In this document: positions 44,684 to 54,600 of the stretch, piece by piece | Numbering within the stretch: the first letter of the stretch is position 1 | Layout of the letters: every line of letters starts with the position of its first letter | Source: JBPRGH01 sp051418055 | Lineage (GTDB): Bacteria > Bacteroidota > Bacteroidia > Cytophagales > Cyclobacteriaceae | Assembly: GCA_051418055.1 (NCBI GenBank) | Contig: JBPRGH010000052.1 | Coordinates: forward strand, 1 to 64,000 | Length of the DNA: 64,000 nucleotides | Reading direction: 5' to 3' | The notes under the pieces: generated by a model | Database searches by the model: none | What the model was told of the DNA's origin: nothing | The model's input: only the letters and a program-made list of their open reading frames with translations | Translations under genes and position numbers: made by a program

Positions 44684-44762
44684 TATTTTTTTAATTAGTA
44701 AAACGAAATATATCGTTATTTTCGATTTTTTGATACTATAGGAGGCTTAACAACATATTTTG

Positions 44763-45587
44763 ATGACAAGTGAACTGGATATAGCTGACCTTAAGAGAAT
44801 ATCTGAGGTGGTAAAGCAACGTTATGGGTATGATTTTACTAATTATGCCATGTCATCCTTTAAAAGGAGAATCAACAGGATCCTTGAGATGCAAAATTTA
44901 ACGGTAGATGCCTTAGTAAAAAAGCTCAGTGATTCACCTGATTTTCTTGAAAATTTCCTGAATGAAATTACAGTAAATGTTACAGAAATGTTTCGTGATC
45001 CGTCCTTTTGGAGGGTTATGCGCGATGATATCATACCGGCTATTTTATTAAACCATAAATCTTTTAAGATATGGCATGCCGGGTGCTCTTCCGGCGAAGA
45101 GGTATTTTCCATGTGTATCCTATTGCATGAAATGGGCATACTTGATAATGTACAGATCATTGCTACAGATCTTGATTCCAGTATTCTCACACGTGCCAAA
45201 TCCGGGGTCTATAGTGTAAAGAATATGGATCTTAATGAAAAGAACTATATCAGGTTTCAGGGAACGGGAGAGCTAAAAGATTATTATAAAGTTTCTGACG
45301 GACAGGCAGTATTTGACAGCAAACTGATGCGAAACGTATCCTTCCGTAAGCATGATCTGGTGATGGGGGATGTATTTAATAAGTTCGATCTTATACTATG
45401 CCGTAACGTAATGATTTATTTTAATCAGAAGTTACAGAATGAGGTCCTTATAAAATTCCATGAAAGTTTATTTAAATATGGCTATCTGGCAATTGGTTCC
45501 AAAGAATCACTGATATGGTGTGATATTGTAAACAAATTCCTGGTGGCAAATAACGAGGAAAAGATCTATAAAAAGATTAAGGATTAG
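44763..45587 (+). CDS. cheR: CheR-type protein-glutamate methyltransferase
   Basis: A 274-residue CheR with N-terminal helical domain and a SAM-binding domain: FKIWHAGCSSGEEVFSMCILL (motif I), IIATDLDSSIL (acidic SAM ligand) and DLILCRNVMIYFN. It methylates Glu residues of receptors. I chose ATG at 44763 over TTG at 44760. An AGGAGG lies 17 bp upstream, unusually far. No classical chemoreceptor gene is in the window, so the substrate is probably a neighbour. Confidence 0.93.
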   Translation: MTSELDIADLKRISEVVKQRYGYDFTNYAMSSFKRRINRILEMQNLTVDALVKKLSDSPDFLENFLNEITVNVTEMFRDPSFWRVMRDDIIPAILLNHKSFKIWHAGCSSGEEVFSMCILLHEMGILDNVQIIATDLDSSILTRAKSGVYSVKNMDLNEKNYIRFQGTGELKDYYKVSDGQAVFDSKLMRNVSFRKHDLVMGDVFNKFDLILCRNVMIYFNQKLQNEVLIKFHESLFKYGYLAIGSKESLIWCDIVNKFLVANNEEKIYKKIKD

Positions 45588-45598
45588 GTCTGGCAGAG

Positions 45599-46195
45599 AT
45601 GATAAATCGCTTTAGGTTACATAACAGATATAAAGCCGTGGTTATCGGAGGCTCTGCCGGAAGTTTTCAGGGAATTGTTAAAATTTTATCTGAGCTTCCT
45701 AAAGATTTTCCGTTGCCAATAATTATGTGCCTTCACCGGCTGAAGCATGTGAGAAATGGATTTACGGAAGCTCTTTCTTTAAAAAGTATAAAAGCTGTTG
45801 TCGAACCTTATGATAAGGAATCAATAAAAAAAGGAAATGTTTATCTGGCTCCGGCCAATTATCATATGAGCATTGAACTGGGAAATTACTTTTCCCTAAG
45901 CACGGAGGAAATGTATAATAATTCACGTCCTTCAATAGATGTCACATTGGCGTCTGCTTCATATGTTTTTAGAGATAAACTTATTGGAATACTTTTATCA
46001 GGTGCTAATCGCGATGGTGCGATGGGTATGAAGGCAATAAAGGATCGTGGCGGATTGACAGTAATTCAGGATCCGGCAGATTGCATGATTGATACAATGC
46101 CAAATGCTGCATTAAAAGCGACAACTATTGATCATGTGCTAAAAGTTGATGAACTTGTAAAGTTTTTAGATGAACTGAACAAACAATATAAATAA
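45599..46195 (+). CDS. cheB: stand-alone CheB-type methylesterase domain
   Basis: A 198-residue catalytic CheB domain without the usual N-terminal receiver. The triad residues are visible in GGSAGSFQGI (Ser), CLHRLKHVR (His) and LSGANRDGAMGMKAIKDRGG (Asp). It should remove methyl groups added by CheR, but cannot be regulated by CheA phosphorylation. It follows cheR by 11 bp. Confidence 0.92.
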   Translation: MINRFRLHNRYKAVVIGGSAGSFQGIVKILSELPKDFPLPIIMCLHRLKHVRNGFTEALSLKSIKAVVEPYDKESIKKGNVYLAPANYHMSIELGNYFSLSTEEMYNNSRPSIDVTLASASYVFRDKLIGILLSGANRDGAMGMKAIKDRGGLTVIQDPADCMIDTMPNAALKATTIDHVLKVDELVKFLDELNKQYK

Positions 46196-46227
46196 TTTGG
46201 ATTACCAAAGCTGAAATATTGAAGCCA

Positions 46228-47121
46228 ATGAAACTTAACAGAAAGAAAATAATTTTCCCTCTCATTGCCTTATACCTCATTGGTATGTTGGTATCAGCTT
46301 ATATCTTATTTAATATTGAAGATAAGCTCATATATGATCTTAATATTCTTGATCTTTCCGATGCGGGACGCGCAGATGCTGTATTTTATTCTGCCTATGC
46401 CGTAATAGGAATAACAATGATAGTTGGGCTATTGGCAATTTATTATAGCTTCAAAAATGAAGATGCTAATATTGTATATGTAGAAAAAACCAGGAAAGAG
46501 CAGAAAGAGGAGGAGGAAAGAAATGAACAGGCTGAAGGTAAAAAAGCTAAACTGGAGAGAAAAGCTCTTGATAAGTACCTTTCATCGAATAAGCCGGATA
46601 ATCAGAAAAATCTGAATGAGCTGTTAAATCATATTTGCAAAAATCTTGAAGCCAGTCAGGGAGCGTTTTATATAAAGGAACATCAGGGTGATGTTCGCAC
46701 GGTAGTATTAAAGGCTTCTTATGCCATGGCAATAGCTGAAAGTGAGGTTATATCTTTCGAATTTGGGGAAGGCCTTGTCGGGCAGGTGGCTAAAGAGCAA
46801 AAATTGATTTATCTGGATGAGGTGCCTGAGGGATACCTAAAGGTAATAAGTGGCCTTGGAAAATCATCGCCTTCCTATATTCTAATACTTCCTGTTGCTT
46901 CGGAGGATGAGCTTTTAGGAGTGGTTGAAATTGCTTCCTTTGTGCCTGTAAAAAAAGAAGATATCACTTTGTTGGAGAAATATTTTCAGGATCTCGGAGC
47001 AGCAATAAGCGGTACCGGATCAAAGAAGAAGGCTGAAAAAGAGCCTGAATTAGTAGCTGCTGATGTAGAAGTAGCTGATGAAAAGACAAAAAAGAATAAA
47101 AAGAAAACTGGGGATAAATAA
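46228..47121 (+). CDS. membrane GAF-domain protein
   Basis: A 297-residue protein from ATG at 46228 (a TTG at 46219 would add three residues). Two helices (about 7-26 and 52-72) are followed by a charged linker and a GAF domain (about 120-270, EGLVGQ near 181). The tail is Lys-rich. The GAF is clearly homologous to those of the two larger neighbours. It has no enzymatic domain and may act as a sensor or scaffold. Its stop overlaps the next start by 1 bp. Confidence 0.85.
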   Translation: MKLNRKKIIFPLIALYLIGMLVSAYILFNIEDKLIYDLNILDLSDAGRADAVFYSAYAVIGITMIVGLLAIYYSFKNEDANIVYVEKTRKEQKEEEERNEQAEGKKAKLERKALDKYLSSNKPDNQKNLNELLNHICKNLEASQGAFYIKEHQGDVRTVVLKASYAMAIAESEVISFEFGEGLVGQVAKEQKLIYLDEVPEGYLKVISGLGKSSPSYILILPVASEDELLGVVEIASFVPVKKEDITLLEKYFQDLGAAISGTGSKKKAEKEPELVAADVEVADEKTKKNKKKTGDK

Positions 47122-50100
47122 TGTTCAGGAACCTTTCAATTAGTTCAAAAATAACTGCCTTAGTGGTAATTGTGGTGTTGGTCACAGTTGCTGTCATAAG
47201 CCTGCTTTCTTATAATTATAGCCGTGATGCAGTAGAAAACCGTTATGGAAATGCTTTGCATGCTATTGCAAAAAGCAAAGGTGAGAAGGTTGAGACGTAT
47301 TTCGACAAAGTCATCCAAACGTTAAACCTTCTGCAAAGCTCACCTGAATTGGTAAAAGGGGCAACTGCTAAAACAGAAGAAGCTTCCTCAGGAGGCGGAG
47401 GGATGTTTGATTTCTTTGGAGGTGGCGGTGCAGAAGAAGAATCTGATGATCCCTTTGCAGCAATGGATGAAGAGCCAGATACTGATGATCCTTTTGCAAT
47501 GATGGAAATGGAAGAGGAGGAGCCAGTAGCACCTGTTCAGACATATAATGTTGAAGAATATCTTCAGCGCATAAAAGAAAATTTTAGTTATAGCAATGTT
47601 TATATTACTAATCCTTCCGGGAGGATAACTTTCTCTACAGATCCCGCTAAATCTGCCGGCAGTAATTTCATTGATACTGATGGTGTCACTTTAAAGAATT
47701 CACTTACAGGCACATATATAAGCAATCTCGAGTTTAAGGATGATAAATATTATATCTATGCAGGAGCTCCTGTGAATCATGAAACCGGTGAAACTTCAAT
47801 TGTGCTGGTGCAGCTGGAACTTTCCAGGATATACAATATGCTGGGAGATACTACAGGTTTGGGGCAAACAGGTGAAATTATTTTAGTAAGAATGGATCCT
47901 GATAAAGACCGGGTAAATTATCTCAATAGGCCGCGGAATAAACCTGAAGGTGCCTTGGTTGTCCTTGAAAAGGTTGAAACGCTGCCACATTATATTAAAA
48001 AGTCATTTACTGAGGAATCAGGTGTTGGATCTGGAACAGATTACAGAGGAGAGGAGGTACTTGCCTCATGGCAGAATGTACCAAATACCGGCTGGGGGCT
48101 TATAGCCAAAATGGATACCGATGAGATATTTGAAAACAGCAATCAGCTACTGTGGAGGTTTATTTTTTCCGGATTGATAATTATTGCCCTCTCAGTCCTG
48201 TTATCATTGATCTATAGCCAGCAGCTGGTTAAGCCAATAGAATCCTTAAAAACATCGCTTCACCTGCTAAGCCAGGGTATCCTGCCAAGCCGCATAGAAA
48301 GACAATCTTCTGATGAATTCGGTGAGATGGCAGAAACAACCAATAACCTCGTAAGGACATTAAAAGGAAACGCTCAATTTGCCCAAAGAATAGGTGAAGG
48401 TGATTTCGATGCAGAGTATAAGCCGGTAAGCAATGAAGACCTTTTAGGAAACTCGCTGGTTAATATGCGGAATAATCTTGTGGCGGCCGATAAAGCTGAG
48501 AAGCAAAGAAACTGGATTGTAACCGGTGTGGCTGAGGTAAGTGAGATATTGCGTAGCTACAATGACCTGGAGCTTTTGGGAGATGAGATAATAAAATATA
48601 TTGTCCATAAAATTGGTGCCGTGCAGGGAGCCTTTTATGTGGTAAACGATGATGATCCTGATAATCCTTTCCTGGAAATGAATGCCAGCTATGCATATAA
48701 CAGGAAGAAACACCTGTTTGCGAAATTTAAGTTTGCCGAAGGGCTTGTAGGACAGGCTGCTGCTGAAAAAGACACTATCCTGAGGATAGAGATACCAGAG
48801 GATTATGTCACGGTAACTTCAGGTATTCTTGGTGATCAAAAGCCAAATTGTATTATGATCGTCCCTCTCATCACTGAGGAAAAAGTTTATGGTGCACTGG
48901 AATTTGCAGGTTTCAACCGATTTGATGAAGGTAAGGTAAAATTTGTTGAAGAGCTGAGTTTAAGCCTTGCCCGTACGATCTTTAACATAAAAGTAAATGC
49001 ACGTACCCGACGTCTGCTTGAAGAATCGCAAACAATGAGTGCTGAGCTGCAGGAAAAGCAGGAAGTGCTTAGGCAGAATGCCGAAGAGATGCAGGCAACA
49101 CAGGAGGAGCTAACTCGCTCGAATCAGGCACTGGAAGAGCAGATTGAGGAGGTAAACCGTACGCAAAAACGTATGCAGCTTCTGCTTGAAAATGCTTCAG
49201 AGGTGATCACTATTTATGAGGAGGATGAAACAATTCGCTATATCAGCCCTTCGGTAGAACCTATTTTAGGGTACTCACAAAAGGAAATGATCGATTCCAG
49301 CGATATAGTTAATGTTCATGAGGATTATACTGATCTGTTCCACCAGATGTTCCAGGACCTGAAAAATAATCCGCTGGAGCAGGTAACGATCCAGTACGAG
49401 TATAAAACCAAAGAAGGGAATTATATCTGGATTGAAAGCACGGGAACAAACTTCTTATCTAATCCTGCCATACAGGGATTCATTGTTAATTCGCGAGATA
49501 TTACAGAAAGAAGAAGGGCTGAGCTTGAGCAACGTATGCGCAGTAAGATGCAGGCATTATCTGAAAATTCTCCTGATCTTATTACCCGTATTGAAAACGA
49601 GATGGTTAGCTATATAAACCCTGTTATTGAAGAATATACAGGTAAAAAACCGGATAAGTACCTGAACCAGCCGGTAAGTGATGTAGAGCTGAATGAGCAG
49701 GTCCTGAATAAATGGCTGGAAATTGTCAATACTGTAAGACAGAATGATAATAAGGTACGGACCGAAATGGATTTTCCAAGTGCTCTTGGTGACAGGGTAA
49801 TGCAGGTGAACGCTATCCCGGAATACGATGAGCATGAAAATATAGAATCTGTACTTGTTGTATCGCATGATATTACGGAGAGAAAGCTGATTGAGCTGGA
49901 GATCCAGAATAAGAACAAGAAGATTGCTGACAGTATTAATTATTCCAAGCGACTTCAGAATGCAATCCTGCCAAATACTGCAGTGATAAATAAAGCCCTC
50001 CCTGATTCCTTTATACTTTATAAACCGAAAGATGTGGTAAGTGGTGACTTCCCATGGTATCTGAGAATGGGTGATATCATTTATATTGCTGCAGTTGATT

Positions 50101-50675
50101 GTACAGGACATGGTGTTCCCGGAGCTCTTCTTTCACTCATCGGATACTTCCTGCTGAACGATATAGTAAAAAGCCGGAAAGTAGAGGATCCTGGTATTAT
50201 CCTGGATCAGCTTGATGAAGGGGTAACCCAGACATTACGACAGGATCAGGATGATTCCAAAACCAAAGATGGGATGGACATCGCATTGTGTCGTATTGAT
50301 GTTGCTAAAAAAGAAGTACAGTACGCCGGAGCACACCGTCCACTTTATGCTATGATTAATGGCGAGATGGAAGAAATAAAGGGAAATAAATTCCCTATAG
50401 GTGGTGGTATTTATAAAAACCAGACCAACTTTACCAATCACACGATAAAACTAAATTCTGAGGATTCAATCTATTTCTGTTCAGATGGATTCCCTGATCA
50501 ATTTGGTGGGCCTCAAAACCGTAAATTCGGACCAAAACGCCTGAGATCGCTAATTACGGATATCCATAAAAAGGATATGAAAGAAGCTTATAAGATATTT
50601 GATAAAGAGTGGGAAGGATGGAAATCCGATGAGAAACAAACAGATGATGTTCTACTTATTGGGATTAAATTTTAA
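47121..50675 (+). CDS. SiaA-like PP2C phosphatase with Cache, HAMP, GAF and PAS domains
   Basis: A 1184-residue sensor phosphatase. Helix 1 (8-29), a periplasmic Cache-type domain (about 35-340) interrupted by a Gly/Asp/Glu-rich insert (about 88-140), helix 2 (346-364), HAMP, GAF (about 470-615), coiled coil, two PAS domains (about 690-930) and a SpoIIE/PP2C domain (about 970-1184; SGDFPW, DCTGHGVPGALLS, SDGFPDQFGG, DDVLLIGIKF). In Pseudomonas SiaA dephosphorylates SiaC; here siaB and siaC follow directly, so I infer the same role. Confidence 0.9.
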   Translation: MFRNLSISSKITALVVIVVLVTVAVISLLSYNYSRDAVENRYGNALHAIAKSKGEKVETYFDKVIQTLNLLQSSPELVKGATAKTEEASSGGGGMFDFFGGGGAEEESDDPFAAMDEEPDTDDPFAMMEMEEEEPVAPVQTYNVEEYLQRIKENFSYSNVYITNPSGRITFSTDPAKSAGSNFIDTDGVTLKNSLTGTYISNLEFKDDKYYIYAGAPVNHETGETSIVLVQLELSRIYNMLGDTTGLGQTGEIILVRMDPDKDRVNYLNRPRNKPEGALVVLEKVETLPHYIKKSFTEESGVGSGTDYRGEEVLASWQNVPNTGWGLIAKMDTDEIFENSNQLLWRFIFSGLIIIALSVLLSLIYSQQLVKPIESLKTSLHLLSQGILPSRIERQSSDEFGEMAETTNNLVRTLKGNAQFAQRIGEGDFDAEYKPVSNEDLLGNSLVNMRNNLVAADKAEKQRNWIVTGVAEVSEILRSYNDLELLGDEIIKYIVHKIGAVQGAFYVVNDDDPDNPFLEMNASYAYNRKKHLFAKFKFAEGLVGQAAAEKDTILRIEIPEDYVTVTSGILGDQKPNCIMIVPLITEEKVYGALEFAGFNRFDEGKVKFVEELSLSLARTIFNIKVNARTRRLLEESQTMSAELQEKQEVLRQNAEEMQATQEELTRSNQALEEQIEEVNRTQKRMQLLLENASEVITIYEEDETIRYISPSVEPILGYSQKEMIDSSDIVNVHEDYTDLFHQMFQDLKNNPLEQVTIQYEYKTKEGNYIWIESTGTNFLSNPAIQGFIVNSRDITERRRAELEQRMRSKMQALSENSPDLITRIENEMVSYINPVIEEYTGKKPDKYLNQPVSDVELNEQVLNKWLEIVNTVRQNDNKVRTEMDFPSALGDRVMQVNAIPEYDEHENIESVLVVSHDITERKLIELEIQNKNKKIADSINYSKRLQNAILPNTAVINKALPDSFILYKPKDVVSGDFPWYLRMGDIIYIAAVDCTGHGVPGALLSLIGYFLLNDIVKSRKVEDPGIILDQLDEGVTQTLRQDQDDSKTKDGMDIALCRIDVAKKEVQYAGAHRPLYAMINGEMEEIKGNKFPIGGGIYKNQTNFTNHTIKLNSEDSIYFCSDGFPDQFGGPQNRKFGPKRLRSLITDIHKKDMKEAYKIFDKEWEGWKSDEKQTDDVLLIGIKF

Positions 50676-50716
50676 TTGATATATTAGTAAAATAAAATTA
50701 TAAATTCAGCCAGAAC

Positions 50717-51247
50717 ATGAAATATATTTATGATCTACACCAGACGATGTTGTCACAAAACCTGATACTGGTTTATGAAGGTGAGTTTACACAGGAAATC
50801 ACCAAATCGGTACTTGCAATGGCAGAGCGCAACATGGATTCTACGGGTGAAGAGTCAAGTATTAAGCGCAAGGTATTCAACGTAATGGTAGAGTGCCTTC
50901 AAAATATTGTTAAACATTCGGATGAAATGGAAACCAACCAATCTGCTATTTTTATGATTGGCCGCCATGAAGGAGAATACCTGATAATGTCCGGTAATCC
51001 CATAAAAAAGGCAAATATTGATGGTTTAAAGGCAAGGATCGATAAGATCAATTCATTGGATAAAGATGGTCTTAAAAGTATGTATAAGGATATTATTAAG
51101 AATACCGAAATATCCGATAAGGGTGGTGCCGGTCTTGGATTTGTAGACATGGCACGCAAGTCAGGAAAACCACTTGAATATGAGTTCCAGGATATGGATG
51201 ATAAATATTCATTCTTTTGTCTAAAGACAACTATCGGAAGATCATAA
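50717..51247 (+). CDS. siaB: SiaB-family protein kinase
   Basis: A 176-residue protein with a histidine-kinase-like ATPase fold lacking a phospho-accepting His: N-box NVMVECLQNIVKHSD and the Gly-rich GGAGLGFVDMARKSG. It matches SiaB, which phosphorylates a threonine of SiaC. It lies between the SiaA-like phosphatase and siaC, the same order as in Pseudomonas siaABC. Confidence 0.92.
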   Translation: MKYIYDLHQTMLSQNLILVYEGEFTQEITKSVLAMAERNMDSTGEESSIKRKVFNVMVECLQNIVKHSDEMETNQSAIFMIGRHEGEYLIMSGNPIKKANIDGLKARIDKINSLDKDGLKSMYKDIIKNTEISDKGGAGLGFVDMARKSGKPLEYEFQDMDDKYSFFCLKTTIGRS

Positions 51248-51277
51248 TAACATTAAACCCACAAAACAGATAAACCA

Positions 51278-51640
51278 ATGGAAGTTTTATTACTTGAAGG
51301 AACTGAAGATACACCAAAGATAATTTTAGATAAAGGTAATGGCATTTTTGAGATCTCAGGTCGCTCACTACCCGAGGATTCTGCTGAATTTTATCAACCG
51401 GTATTAGACTGGATAGATGAATATAGCAAAGACCCAAATCCTGAGACAGAATTTGTCCTGAAATTAGAATATTTTAATACAGCTTCATCAAAGCTAATCC
51501 TGGATATCCTTTCTTCACTTGAAGATATTGAAGGAACAAAAATTATCTGGTATTTTCATGAAGATGATGAAGATATGGAAGAAGCCGGCGAGGAATTTAG
51601 TGAGCTGGTAGAAGTACCATTTGAATTTAAAACATATTAA
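51278..51640 (+). CDS. siaC: SiaC-family regulatory phosphoprotein
   Basis: A 120-residue protein (DUF1987 family) with a STAS-like fold. Thr68 in YFNTASSK aligns by number with the described phosphorylation site Thr68 of P. aeruginosa SiaC. Unphosphorylated SiaC there binds and activates the diguanylate cyclase SiaD. No diguanylate cyclase is present here; the next gene is an ABC transporter, a candidate target. Confidence 0.92.
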   Translation: MEVLLLEGTEDTPKIILDKGNGIFEISGRSLPEDSAEFYQPVLDWIDEYSKDPNPETEFVLKLEYFNTASSKLILDILSSLEDIEGTKIIWYFHEDDEDMEEAGEEFSELVEVPFEFKTY

Positions 51641-51681
51641 ACATCAATCCTGAGGGGATTGAACTGGTAGGAGAGTAAGTT

Positions 51682-54600
51682 ATGAGTGAAGAAATTCTGA
51701 AAGCTCTTACTCAGCTGTTCGCTATCATCACGAAGCAGGATGGTGGGGTAACAGAGAAAGAGCGTCAGTTTGTGATCAGCTTTTTTCAGCAGGAGCTGGA
51801 CCAGGATACTATCAATGAATATCTGGAGCTGTATGATCAGCAATCCGGGTACAATGATCAATCTGACGAAGTTACGGCAGAGGATGAGGAGAAGAAAAAG
51901 AAAAAGCTAACCTCCGTCCGCGATAGTGTAAAGACCCTTGGATTATGTAAAAAAATAAACAAAACCCTTACCCAAAAGCAGAAGGTCGTAGTTCTGATAA
52001 AGATCCTTGAGCTGGTAGGTAGTGATGAGAAGTTCACACCACAGCGTATGGAGATCATCGATACCATATCCACTGTTTTTAATATTGTAAAAGATGAGTA
52101 TAAGCTCATTGAAGGTTTTGTACTACACGATAACCCTGAAGACCTGCATTACGAGGATGTAATGCTTGTGAATAATAAATCTGAGGCACCGCAATACCAG
52201 GCTTCAGAAGATGAGCCTTATAAAGGGCAACCAAAACATTTTCAGACGGATATAAAGGGTAGCCTGGTTTTTATCCGGGTAAAAAGCGTGGACATGTATT
52301 TCATTAAGTATATCGGAAAGGAAGAGATATTACTTAATGGATTTATCATGAAGAGAAAGCGTGTATACCTGTTTAGTCACGGTAGCACCGTAAAAACCCC
52401 TACAGGGGCAGCACTTTATTACAGTGACCTTATTTCTATTTTTAATGAGGACCTGCAGTCGGCGAAGATCAGTTTTAATGCCACTATCAATGAGTTTAAA
52501 TTTCCGAACGGCGCCGTAGGTCTCAGAGATATAAAAATCTCGGAAGGCCCGGGAAGGCTTATTGGAATAATGGGAGCCAGCGGAGCAGGTAAAACTACGC
52601 TTCTAAATTCATTAGCCGGTATTGAGCGGCCGTCAAATGGCACTATCCTGATTAACGGGTTTGATATATTTGAAGAAAAGGACCGTATTCATGGGGTTAT
52701 CGGATATGTCTCACAGGACGACCTCCTTATTGAAGAACTTACGGTTTACGAAAACCTGTATTACAATGCCAAACTTTGCTTTGCCGATTATACGGAAGAG
52801 CAACTTCAAAAGCGTGTTTTAGAAGTACTGGAAAGCCTGGGCCTTGATCATCGCAAAGACCTGAAGGTGGGAAGTGTGCTGGATAAAACGATCAGCGGTG
52901 GCCAAAGAAAGCGGCTTAATATCGCCCTCGAATTAATACGTGAGCCGGCAGTGCTTTTTGTCGATGAACCTACATCAGGGTTATCATCACGTGATTCGGA
53001 AAATGTTATAGACCTTTTAAAAGAATTATCTCTAAAAGGAAAACTTATATTCGTTGTTATTCACCAGCCATCTTCAGATATCTACAAGATGTTTGATAAG
53101 ATGTACATTCTGGATACCGGCGGATATCCTATTTTTTATGGCAATCCTGTTGAGGCGGTAACCTATTTTAAAACTATCACCAATCAGGTAGACCGTGAGC
53201 GGGGGCAATGTGAGACATGTGGTAATGTAAACCCGGAGCAGATCTTTAATATTATTGAGGCTCGTGTAGTCGATGAATACGGGCAGTTAACTAATAAAAG
53301 AAAGATAAATCCTCAGCAGTGGCATGACCATTATAAATCCAGCTTTCAGCAGGAAAAAATCGAGGATATTAAGGAAGAGCCACCACATTCATTAAACATC
53401 CCAAACAAGGTCCGGCAAATGTTCATCTTTGTAAAAAGGGATATGCTGAGCAAATTGAGTAATAAACAATATTTGCTGATCAACCTTCTTGAGGCGCCAT
53501 TGCTGGCAATTATTTTAGCTTTTATTATTAGATACAAGAGCTCTCCTCAGGGCGATGAATATATCTTCAGGTTCAATGAAAATATTCCGGCTTTTCTTTT
53601 AATGAGCATTATTGTTGCCCTTTTTATGGGGCTTACAGTGAGTGCTGAAGAGATAATCAGGGACAGAAAAATACTGAAGAGGGAATCTTTCCTAAACCTG
53701 AGCTGGAATAGCTATTTATCTAGTAAAGTAGGTATTTTATTTCTGCTTTCAGCCGTACAGACACTTCTATTTGTGTTAATTGGGAACCTGATACTTGAGA
53801 TCAGGGATATGACATTTGCCTTTTGGTTTGTCCTTTTTACCTGTAGCTGTTTTGCAAATGTACTTGGGTTAAATATTTCCTCAGCCTTTAATTCGGCGGT
53901 GACGGTATACGTGATGATCCCATTGTTACTCATCCCACAGATGATCCTGAGTGGCCTTTTATTCAGTTTTGATAAATTGAATAATGTCATTAGTACAAAA
54001 GGGAAAGTTCCTGTTGTTGCAGATATGATGGCATCCCGGTGGGCTTATGAAGCCATGACAGTGCACCAGTTTAAAAACAACACCTATCAGGAGCCATACT
54101 TTAATTTTGAAAAATTAGAAGCTCAGGCGGATTTTAAAGCTGCCTATCTGGTGGATGAGCTAAACAGAAGAAGGGAATATGTTAATGATAATATAAATAA
54201 TGCTGAGGATCCCGAAAAACGTCAGAAGGTAGTAGTTGCACTTGCAATTCTGAGAGATGAACTGAATAAGGAAGAATATAAAGAAGGGTTGGAGAAAATA
54301 AATATAAATGAAGACCTGACACTTTCCGGCTTTAATGAGGAGGTAAATCAGAATTTGCAACAATATCTGGAAGGCATGAAAAAATATTACCAGGCTCTTT
54401 ACAATGATGCTGTAAGAAAAAAGGAGAAAATGGTCTATTTTTTCGAGAACAATGAAGAATATAACTATAATTTAAATGAATATAAAAACAGGTATTATAA
54501 TGAAAGCCTTGCGGATCTTGTAAAAAATGTAAATACAAGTGATCGGATACTGGAATATGAGGGTAAGCTGATACAACAGATAAATCCCGTATTTAATGAA

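Noticed and set aside
47121..50675. Sensor histidine kinase call for the 1184-residue protein
   Set aside because: No HisKA or HATPase motifs; the C-terminus has PP2C/SpoIIE metal-site motifs.
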